Origin: CAITSH01 sp964385505 | GTDB taxonomy: Bacteria > Pseudomonadota > Gammaproteobacteria > Burkholderiales > SG8-39 | Direction: 5' to 3' | Assembly: GCA_964385505.1 (NCBI GenBank) | Contig: CAYLPI010000138.1 | Span: forward strand, 1 to 10,642 | DNA: 10,642 bases | Shown: positions 6,541-10,642 of the stretch, piece after piece | Position numbering within the stretch: position 1 is the first letter of the stretch | Layout of the letters: each line of letters starts with the position of its first letter | Position numbers and translations under genes: made by a program | Notes under the pieces: generated by a model | Database searches by the model: none | What the model was told of the DNA's origin: nothing | What the model saw: only the letters and a program-made list of their open reading frames with translations

Positions 6541-6600
6541 GGTGGCCCGATGTGGCCCGGTGTGGCCCGGCGCGGCCCGGCGCGGCCCGCTGTCGTCCGG
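6541..6600. repeat. Six tandem copies of a 10-bp GC-rich unit
   Basis: Read from 6541 in steps of ten: GGTGGCCCGA, TGTGGCCCGG, TGTGGCCCGG, CGCGGCCCGG, CGCGGCCCGC, TGTCGTCCGG. Copies 2 and 3 are identical; the others differ at one to three positions. The array lies between divergent genes, just upstream of the NYN -10 box and about 100 bases before the gene at 6704. A spacing of one helical turn puts every copy on the same face of the DNA. Confidence 0.85.
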
Positions 6601-6691
6601 AATGGCTGCGGCACGCGCCGGCATGGCTCAAGTTGCCCGTCACGAGGCCGTTAACGATTCATGACGGGCGGCCATCGTCGCGCCGGCAACC

Positions 6692-6697
6692 GGAGGT
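6692..6697 (+). promoter_or_regulatory. Strong ribosome binding site of the N2-domain gene
   Basis: GGAGGT lies 6 bases before ATG 6704, nearly perfect complementarity to the 16S 3' end. It argues that the short gene downstream is translated and is not just debris. Confidence 0.75.
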
Positions 6698-6703
6698 GGT
6701 GCC

Positions 6704-7204
6704 ATGGAAACGCTGGAGCAAGGTTTTGAGTACGCAGCGGCGACGCCTGCTGCAGTCGCGGCGGCACTCGCCACGGTCGAGGCGCTGGCGACGCAGGGCC
6801 TGGTGCTCGAGGAGCTCTCTGGCGGGCCGGGCGACACGCCGGCGCAATTGCTCGACAACATCCTGGTTGACGCCTACCGCGGCAGCGTGTCGGATATCAG
6901 CATCGAGGCCGGGTCCGGCGGTGCGCGTGTCTGGTTCCGCCTCGACGAGGTGATGCTCGAATACATGCGGGTGCCGGCGCATTTTTGCGACGGCCTGGTC
7001 GAGCGCGCCAAGATCATGTGCCGGCTCAATGTCGCCGAGCACCGCATTCCACAAATCGGCCGCGTTGATCTTGATCAGGTCGGCAGCGAGCGCATTGCAC
7101 TGCGCGTGGCCGTGGTGCCCAATGGCGTCGGCGGCGAAGACCTGCGGCTGCGCATTGTGCGCGCGCCGCTGCTGCAACTCGCCGCCGGCGCGGCGGCGGA
7201 ATAA
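6704..7204 (+). CDS. Stand-alone PilB/GspE N2-like domain protein, no ATPase domain
   Basis: A 166-residue protein whose residues 47-152 match the N2 domain of type IV pilus and type II secretion ATPases: LLDNILVDAYRGSVSDISIE (compare the 'DAIRRGASDLHFEP' motif), 'RVWFRLDEVM', 'ERAKIMCRLNVAEHRIPQIGR' (compare 'RLKVMARMDIAERRIPQDGR') and 'ALRVAVVPNGVGGEDLRLRIV'. In the full ATPases the Walker A domain follows directly. Here the protein ends 14 residues later at an ordinary TAA, and no Walker motif is found downstream in any frame. The first 45 residues are Ala-rich and helical-looking. A strong ribosome binding site suggests it is expressed. It may be a relic of a full ATPase or a small protein that competes with or modulates one; I cannot tell which. 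The N2 similarity itself is clear by eye. Confidence 0.72.
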   Translation: METLEQGFEYAAATPAAVAAALATVEALATQGLVLEELSGGPGDTPAQLLDNILVDAYRGSVSDISIEAGSGGARVWFRLDEVMLEYMRVPAHFCDGLVERAKIMCRLNVAEHRIPQIGRVDLDQVGSERIALRVAVVPNGVGGEDLRLRIVRAPLLQLAAGAAAE

Positions 7205-7261
7205 GCAGGTCCGGGAAGGTCAGCGCGTCCGCATGCGCCATTCGCAGCCACAGGCGCGCCC

Positions 7262-7385
7262 GGTGTCGGCACCGGCATCGGCACCGGCTATCCTCAAGCG
7301 CATGGTCGGACGCCATGGTGGCCGCATCACAGCCAGCGGTGTCCCCGGTGAGCAAGCCACCTTGCGCTTGGTCTTGTCGGCCTAG
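7262..7385 (+). pseudogene. C-terminal remnant of a histidine-kinase ATPase domain (frameshifted)
   Basis: In one plus frame 7287-7382 encodes AILKRMVGRHGGRI followed by TASGVPGEQATLRLVLSA. This is the classic end of a HATPase_c domain (compare 'AIVKRIVEAHGGRI..S.PG.GT.F...LP'). Just before it, in the frame one base earlier, 7262-7288 encodes GVGTGIGTG, which looks like the preceding glycine-rich G2 box (G.GTGIGLA). Joining them needs a frame change near 7287. No H box, N box or sensor part is found upstream, so only the tail survives. Its TAG stop (7383-7385) overlaps the stop of the convergent IclR gene. Similarity is by eye over about 40 residues. Confidence 0.5.
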
Positions 7386-8155
7386 CCGCGCCGCAGCCGC
7401 AGCGACGCGCCGATGCGGTCGGCGGCGTCCTTGAGCCTGGGCAGAAAATTCCTGACGATTTGCGCCTCGCTGGTGCGCGCCGCCTGGCCGCTGATATTCA
7501 TGGCGGCGATGATGCGGCCGCGGCCATCGAAGATCGGCACTGAAATCGAGCGCAAGCCGTCCTCGAGTTCCTGGTCCACCAGTGACCAGCCCTTTTTCGC
7601 GTCGGCGAGAATGGTCTTGCGCAACAACTTCGCGTCGGTGACGGTGCGCCGCGTGAAGGCGCTGAGTTTCGCCCTGGCGAAATAGGCGTCGAGTTCGGAT
7701 TCGGTGAGACTGCCGAGCAGCACGCGGCCCATCGAGGTGGCGTAGGCGGGCAGGCGGCTGCCGATCGACAGGCCCACGGTCATGATGCGGTGGGTCGGTA
7801 CGCGCAGCACATAGACCACGTCCTCGCCTTCGAGCACCGAGGCCGAGCAGGACTCGTGCACCTCGGCGACGAGATCTTCCATGATGGGTTGGGCGACATC
7901 CCACAGCGGCATCGACGACAGGTAGGAGTAACCGAGGTCGAGGATGCGCGGCGTCAGGCGGAAGTCGCGTCCTTCGCACGCAACATAGCCGAGCGATTGC
8001 AGCGTCAGCAAAATGCGCCTTGCGCCGGCGCGCGTGAGCCCGGTTTTTTCGGCCACGGCGGTGAGCGTCATCACCGGCGAGTGCGGCCCGAACGCGCGAA
8101 TCACCGACAGCCCGCGCGCGAAGGACTGCAGGAATTCACCCGATGGTTTTTGCAT
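7382..8155 (-). CDS. IclR-family transcriptional regulator, PcaR/PobR-like subgroup
   Basis: A 257-residue regulator. Residues 8-70 form the winged helix-turn-helix: SFARGLSVIRAFG, LTAVAEKTGLTRAGARRILLTLQSLGYV, then 'FRLTPRILDLGYSYL'. Residues about 85-250 are the effector-binding domain, with LRVPTHRIMTVGLSIGSRLPAYATSMGRVLLG and 'GLRSISVPIFDGRGRIIAAMNIS'. The 'SFARGL.VIRAF' start and 'TR..ARR.LLTL' helix are typical of PcaR/PcaU/PobR, which control protocatechuate or 4-hydroxybenzoate catabolism and bind the aromatic acid. I start it at ATG 8155, which has GGAGG 5 bases upstream; a GTG at 8167 is in frame but would swallow that site. No catabolic genes are nearby, so its target lies elsewhere or is itself: an operator-like triple half-site overlaps its probable promoter at 8263-8299. 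Confidence 0.92.
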   Translation of the reverse strand: MQKPSGEFLQSFARGLSVIRAFGPHSPVMTLTAVAEKTGLTRAGARRILLTLQSLGYVACEGRDFRLTPRILDLGYSYLSSMPLWDVAQPIMEDLVAEVHESCSASVLEGEDVVYVLRVPTHRIMTVGLSIGSRLPAYATSMGRVLLGSLTESELDAYFARAKLSAFTRRTVTDAKLLRKTILADAKKGWSLVDQELEDGLRSISVPIFDGRGRIIAAMNISGQAARTSEAQIVRNFLPRLKDAADRIGASLRLRRG

Positions 8156-8160
8156 TGTTT

Positions 8161-8165
8161 CCTCC
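8161..8165 (-). promoter_or_regulatory. Ribosome binding site fixing the IclR start
   Basis: GGAGG on the minus strand lies 5 bases before ATG 8155. It falls inside the longer frame that begins at GTG 8167, so it selects the ATG. Confidence 0.75.
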
Positions 8166-8262
8166 ACGCTACCGGCTGGCGTGTCCGGCCTGCCAGAGTG
8201 CTTTTTTTCTGCGCTTCATTGATACGGCGCCGTCTGCTGCGACTGGCTGATGCCGGCGGCTG

Positions 8263-8291
8263 ATTATGGTTTGTGTTCGTCTGTCGAACAA
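8263..8291 (-). promoter_or_regulatory. Probable promoter of the IclR gene
   Basis: On the minus strand TTGTTC (8291-8286) and CATAAT (8268-8263) are separated by 17 bases. The -10 matches consensus at 5 of 6 positions; the -35 at only 3 of 6 (TTG). The expected transcript would have a leader of about 100 bases. The palindrome at 8274-8290 covers the -35 box and spacer, so a bound repressor would block RNA polymerase. Confidence 0.45.
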
Positions 8292-8299
8292 GTGTTCGT
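8273..8299. promoter_or_regulatory. Operator-like triple half-site (palindrome plus direct repeat)
   Basis: TGTTCG (8274-8279) and CGAACA (8285-8290) form a perfect 6-5-6 inverted repeat. A third TGTTCG (8293-8298) follows in the same direction as the first; the octamer GTGTTCG-T occurs at both 8273 and 8292. Palindrome plus extra direct repeat is the layout I recall for PcaU/PobR operators, fitting the adjacent IclR gene. Confidence 0.65.
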
Positions 8300-8450
8300 A
8301 CAGTCGCATTTTTACAACGCGATGACGGCGAATGGCGCTGCAGCGCACGATCTGGCGGGGTTTTCAGCCAAATCGGGCCGAGGAAATGGCAAAAAACCAT
8401 TTTTTCTCGAAATCACTTTCGGTATGTGTTCTATCCCCATTGTTTTAAAA

Positions 8451-8477
8451 GAAAATTATTTTCATACATGTCATGTA
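8451..8477. repeat. Two adjacent perfect 13-bp palindromes
   Basis: GAAAATTATTTTC (8451-8463) and TACATGTCATGTA (8465-8477) are each perfect 6-1-6 inverted repeats, separated by a single A. They lie in the AT-rich tract about 50 bases upstream of the mra promoter -35 box. Confidence 0.8.
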
Positions 8478-8527
8478 AAAGCACGCTTAAGTCTTTGTCC
8501 CGACTAGAAAAATCCGCAAATTCCCGC

Positions 8528-8556
8528 TTGACCGAGGGTTTTCTTTACTCTAAAGT
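8528..8556 (+). promoter_or_regulatory. Sigma70-like promoter of the mraZ (dcw) operon
   Basis: TTGACC (8528-8533, 5 of 6) and TAAAGT (8551-8556, 4 of 6) are separated by exactly 17 bases. It is the best promoter pair in the window. The predicted start is near 8563, giving a leader of about 87 bases before the mraZ start. The MraZ boxes begin at the end of the -10 box. Confidence 0.65.
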
Positions 8557-8590
8557 GGGGAATCGTGAGTTTTTGTGGGAATTAATGGGT
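8556..8590 (+). promoter_or_regulatory. MraZ boxes: four TGGGN-type repeats at 10-bp spacing
   Basis: TGGGG (8556), TGAGT (8566), TGGGA (8576) and TGGGT (8586) stand exactly 10 bases apart, each separated by 5 bases. MraZ is known to bind TGGGN direct repeats with 5-base spacers in its own promoter. Three boxes fit perfectly; the second has one change (A for G). Position over the -10 and start site fits autorepression. Confidence 0.8.
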
Positions 8591-8634
8591 AATTCGAGCC
8601 TTGTTCGAAGCCTGCCCGCCAAAATTCCAGTCTC

Positions 8635-8642
8635 GGGGGAGA
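8635..8642 (+). promoter_or_regulatory. Ribosome binding site of mraZ
   Basis: GGGGGAGA ends 7 bases before GTG 8650 and supports this GTG as the start codon. Confidence 0.6.
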
Positions 8643-8649
8643 TACAGGC

Positions 8650-9093
8650 GTGTTTCAGGGGGCAAGCGAACTCAGTCTAGATGCCAAGGGGCGGCTTACC
8701 GTGCCTGCCAGGCATCGTGACGCACTCGCCTCCGGCGGCGCCGCGGTGGTGATTACCGCGCATCCGGACGGCTGCCTGCTGCTCTATCCCTTTGTCGAGT
8801 GGGAGCCGCGCCGCGCGCGCATCCAGTCTTTGCCCAGTTTCAGCGTCGAAGCGCGCGCCTGGCAGCGCCTGCTGCTCGGTCACGCCGAAGAGCAGGCGCT
8901 CGACGGTGCCGGCCGCATCCTGGTATCACCGGCGCTGCGCAAGTTTGCCGGCCTCGACAAGCAGGTCATGGTCGTCGGCCAGGGCAGCCACTTCGAGATC
9001 TGGGATGCCGCGTCCTGGGAAGCCAAGCTTGCTGACGCGATGAAGCTGGCCAGCGCCGCGCCGCCGCCAGGCACCGAGAACTTCTCCCTGTGA
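8650..9093 (+). CDS. mraZ: MraZ, transcriptional regulator of the dcw cluster
   Basis: A 147-residue protein with the two tandem SpoVT/AbrB-like halves of MraZ. The first is MFQGASELSLDAKGRLTVPARHRDAL (residues 1-26) with the DXKGR motif at 11-15. The second is around 84-119, with the matching 'LDGAGRILVSPALRKFAGL' and 'VVGQGSHFEIWD'. MraZ forms a ring of subunits, binds TGGGN repeats and represses its own operon. Length is normal. The start is GTG 8650, after a good ribosome binding site, and gives the standard 'MFQG' beginning. It is the first gene of the division and cell-wall operon, 12 bases before rsmH, and its own binding sites are visible at 8556-8590. Confidence 0.97.
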   Translation: MFQGASELSLDAKGRLTVPARHRDALASGGAAVVITAHPDGCLLLYPFVEWEPRRARIQSLPSFSVEARAWQRLLLGHAEEQALDGAGRILVSPALRKFAGLDKQVMVVGQGSHFEIWDAASWEAKLADAMKLASAAPPPGTENFSL

Positions 9094-9105
9094 ACCCGTG
9101 AACAC

Positions 9106-10062
9106 GTGCCCGACTTCACACACCGCACCGTCCTGCTCGAAGAAGCAGTTGACGCACTGGCCATCAGCGATGACGCTGCCGGCGGCGGCGACAGGTCAAA
9201 CGGAATTTACGTCGATGCCACCTTCGGTCGCGGAGGGCACAGCCGCCTGATTCTGGAGCGGCTCGGCCCGCGCGGGCGCCTGGTGGCGCTCGATCGCGAC
9301 GATGAGGCGGTGGCAGCGGCGGCAACCATCGCCGATGCGCGTTTTGCCATCGTGCGGGCGAAGTTTTCGGATGTGGCCGCAGTGCTCGAGGGGCAGGGCA
9401 TAGCGGCGGTGGACGGGGTGTTGCTTGACATCGGCGTGTCGTCGCCGCAATTGGACGACCCGCAGCGTGGATTCAGCTTTCGTTTCGATGCGCCGCTGGA
9501 CATGCGCATGGACAGGAGCAGGGGGCAGAGCGCCGCCGAGTGGCTGGCGGTCGCAGACGAGGGCGAGATCGGGGAGGTCATCAGGGACTATGGCGAAGAA
9601 CGGTTTGCTAAACAGGTTGCAAAGGCGATTGTTGCTGCTCGGGCCGCAGGCCCTGTCCTCACGACCCGACAACTTGCCGCTGTCGTGGGTACGGCCGTCT
9701 GGTCGCGTGAGGCCGGGCAAGATCCGGCGACGCGCACCTTCCAGGCTCTTCGGATTTTCGTCAATCAGGAGCTTGAAGAGTTGTCGCTAGTCCTGCCGCG
9801 CGCGATGTCGGTGCTCTCGCCCGGCGGCAGGCTGGCGGTGATCAGCTTTCATTCGCTCGAGGACCGCATCGTCAAACGCTGGCTGCGCGCCGAGGCCCAC
9901 CCCGAGGCCGATGTGCCCTCGCGCCTGCCGATACGCGCCGCCGACCTGCCGCAGGGCCGCCTGCGTGTCATCGGCAAGCCGGTGCGCGCATCTGAGGCCG
10001 AAGTGCGCGCCAACCCGCGTTCGCGCAGCGCCGTGATGCGCATTGCCGAGAAGCTGGCGTGA
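9106..10062 (+). CDS. rsmH: RsmH, 16S rRNA (cytosine1402-N4)-methyltransferase
   Basis: A 318-residue protein (also called MraW) that adds a methyl group to N4 of C1402 in the 16S rRNA decoding centre using S-adenosylmethionine. Family motifs in order: HRTVLLEEAV (6-15), YVDATFGRGGHS (35-46, SAM motif I), LDRD (62-65), LLDIGVSSPQLD (106-117), RGFSFRFDAPLDMRMD (121-136), TFQALRIFVNQELEEL (211-226) and ISFHSLEDRIVK (246-257). A short Ala/Gly/Asp-rich insert (about 21-32) precedes motif I. GTG 9106 is the only sensible start, since the mraZ stop is in the same frame just upstream; its Shine-Dalgarno is weak, so translation is probably coupled to mraZ. Its stop overlaps the ATG of a 34-codon ORF. 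Confidence 0.97.
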   Translation: MPDFTHRTVLLEEAVDALAISDDAAGGGDRSNGIYVDATFGRGGHSRLILERLGPRGRLVALDRDDEAVAAAATIADARFAIVRAKFSDVAAVLEGQGIAAVDGVLLDIGVSSPQLDDPQRGFSFRFDAPLDMRMDRSRGQSAAEWLAVADEGEIGEVIRDYGEERFAKQVAKAIVAARAAGPVLTTRQLAAVVGTAVWSREAGQDPATRTFQALRIFVNQELEELSLVLPRAMSVLSPGGRLAVISFHSLEDRIVKRWLRAEAHPEADVPSRLPIRAADLPQGRLRVIGKPVRASEAEVRANPRSRSAVMRIAEKLA

Positions 10063-10166
10063 TGCGCGCGCCCGTCCATTTCACGGCACACGACGCGGCG
10101 GGCTTTTTCCCCGCGCTGTCGCACCTCCTTGACCTGTTTCTCGACTGGCTAAGACCGGGGACATGA
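10062..10166 (+). CDS. Candidate 34-residue small protein between rsmH and ftsL
   Basis: ATG 10062 overlaps the rsmH stop (TGATG), and its own stop TGA 10164-10166 overlaps the ftsL start (ATGA). The frame thus fills the 100-base gap exactly. The product begins MRAPVHFTAHDAAGFFPAL and ends in an amphipathic, Leu-rich stretch (LSHLLDLFLDWL). Third codon positions are about three-quarters G or C, like the neighbours. I know no named family of this kind. It could be a real small division-associated protein, a coupling peptide that carries ribosomes to ftsL, or chance. The ribosome binding site (GAGAAG) is weak, as expected for a coupled start. Confidence 0.45.
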   Translation: MRAPVHFTAHDAAGFFPALSHLLDLFLDWLRPGT

Positions 10167-10513
10167 CGCGGGTAAATTTCATTCTGCTGGCCGTGCTCGC
10201 GCTTTGCGCGACCGGCCTCGTCACCTCCCAGCACAAGGCGCGAAAATTGTTTACGCAACTCGAAAAAGAGCAGGAGCGCGCGCGCCAGCTCGACGTCGAG
10301 TGGGGCCAGCTGCAGCTAGAGCAAAGCACCTGGGCGATGCACGGCCGCGTCGAGCGCGTCGCGCGCCAGGCCCTGCATATGGGCGTACCCGACCCGCGGC
10401 GCACGCAGCTTGTGCAGCCGGCCGATGTTGCGTCCGATGTTGCGTCCGATGTTGCGTCTGCGGTCGCGGGCGCAAGAGCGGCGCCGGCTGATAGCGGGGC
10501 CGCGAAAAAATGA
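10163..10513 (+). CDS. ftsL: FtsL, cell division protein
   Basis: A 116-residue bitopic membrane protein. Residues about 5-22 (NFILLAVLALCATGLVTS) form the single transmembrane helix after a very short cytoplasmic N-terminus. A periplasmic coiled-coil leucine-zipper region follows (about 26-60: HKARKLFTQLEKEQERARQL). FtsL forms the FtsQLB complex that activates septal peptidoglycan synthesis by FtsWI. 'EWGQLQLEQSTW' and 'RVERVARQALHMGVPDP' are typical of proteobacterial FtsL. The C-terminal tail carries a DVAS repeat (three copies) and is longer and more Ala-rich than the conserved part needs. ATG 10163 overlaps the stop of the 34-codon ORF, and the stop overlaps the ftsI ATG, so it is translationally coupled at both ends. 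Confidence 0.93.
   Translation: MTRVNFILLAVLALCATGLVTSQHKARKLFTQLEKEQERARQLDVEWGQLQLEQSTWAMHGRVERVARQALHMGVPDPRRTQLVQPADVASDVASDVASAVAGARAAPADSGAAKK
10424..10459 (+). repeat. Three 12-bp tandem repeats inside the 3' end of ftsL
   Basis: GATGTTGCGTCC occurs at 10424 and 10436, and with one change (final T) at 10448. It encodes DVAS three times. The array is a multiple of three, so gain or loss of a unit keeps the frame. Confidence 0.85.
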
Positions 10514-10642
10514 AATTCGCCACCAGCCCGGTGCTCGAACTGCAACTGCCGACCTGGCGCTCCCGCCTGCTGATCGGCCTGTTCTTTGCCGCCTTTTGCG
10601 GTCTGGGCGCGCGCGCCGTGTGGCTGCAGGGCATGAACAAGG
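10510..10642 (+). CDS. ftsI: FtsI (PBP3), septal peptidoglycan transpeptidase, N-terminal start (cut by window edge)
   Basis: The first 44 codons are present. ATG 10510 overlaps the ftsL stop (ATGA). A short cytoplasmic part ending LPTWRSR (13-19) leads to a hydrophobic segment (about 20-34: LLIGLFFAAFCGLGA), then 'RAVWLQGMNK', the usual 'RA.YLQ' sequence just outside the membrane in FtsI. FtsI cross-links septal peptidoglycan with FtsW. The transpeptidase domain lies outside the window. Position after ftsL in the dcw cluster makes the identity secure. Confidence 0.9.
   Translation, partial: MKFATSPVLELQLPTWRSRLLIGLFFAAFCGLGARAVWLQGMNK

Larger units (their letters stand above)
8156..8649. 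other. 494-base regulatory region between the IclR gene and mraZ
   Basis: No gene is seen in this gap. From left to right it holds the IclR ribosome binding site, a possible IclR promoter under an operator (8263-8299), an AT-rich tract at about 8395-8520 with two adjacent palindromes, the mra promoter (8528-8556), four MraZ boxes (8556-8590) and the mraZ ribosome binding site (8635-8642). Plus-strand open frames starting near 8250 and 8273 have no family features and poor starts. Confidence 0.65.

Noticed and set aside
7026..7979. 317-codon minus-strand frame overlapping the IclR gene
   Set aside because: An Arg/His-rich shadow of the IclR reading frame, which itself has all family motifs.
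1..10642. CRISPR arrays, insertion sequences, tRNA or rRNA genes, phage genes
   Set aside because: I looked for regular spaced repeats, transposase-like frames with terminal inverted repeats, tRNA-like clover arms and rRNA sequence, and saw none.

Overview
The window looks like a chromosomal stretch from a GC-rich betaproteobacterium, probably of the Burkholderiales. The evidence is a Bug/TctC-type solute-binding protein, a PcaR/PobR-like IclR regulator, an NYN/OST-HTH protein of a type I recall from that order, and the start of the division and cell-wall (dcw) cluster in the order mraZ-rsmH-ftsL-ftsI. The organism is inferred from gene content only; no rRNA or tRNA is present.

Layout. 1-472 (minus): N-terminal part of a DUF3391/HD-GYP protein that runs off the left edge. 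473-892: no convincing gene. 893-1527 (minus): a type II toxin-antitoxin pair (Phd/YefM-like antitoxin, then PIN-domain VapC toxin) with a perfect 7-5-7 palindrome just upstream. 1639-1848 (minus): a small two-helix membrane protein. 2042-5281 (plus): a likely two-gene operon of a periplasmic Bug protein and a cytoplasmic molybdo/tungsto-bis-MGD enzyme resembling acetylene hydratase but with formate-dehydrogenase-like Cys-His at the metal. 5282-5599: an AT-richer gap that may hold decayed coding sequence. 5600-6478 (minus): an NYN ribonuclease-like protein with an OST-HTH/LOTUS domain. 6541-6600: six tandem 10-bp repeats between divergent genes. 6704-7204 (plus): a stand-alone PilB/GspE N2-like domain with no ATPase domain, followed by what looks like the frameshifted tail of a histidine kinase. 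7382-8155 (minus): an IclR-family regulator with an operator-like triple half-site over its own promoter. 8156-8649: a regulatory region with two adjacent 13-bp palindromes, a sigma70-like promoter and four 10-bp-phased MraZ boxes. 8650-10642 (plus): mraZ, rsmH, an overlooked 34-codon ORF, ftsL and the start of ftsI, tightly packed with overlapping stop and start codons.

How the genes work together. The right end is the conserved division operon: MraZ represses it, RsmH methylates 16S rRNA, and FtsL and FtsI belong to the septal machinery. The centre reads as accessory catabolism: the Bug protein would capture a carboxylate-like or aromatic compound, the metalloenzyme may act on it or a relative, and the IclR protein resembles regulators of protocatechuate/4-hydroxybenzoate degradation, though no pathway gene is in view. 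The middle (5.3-7.4 kb) carries signs of gene decay. No CRISPR array, insertion sequence or phage gene was seen. The least ordinary items are the lone N2 domain, the unassigned metalloenzyme, the 34-codon ORF coupled to both rsmH and ftsL, and several phased repeats.
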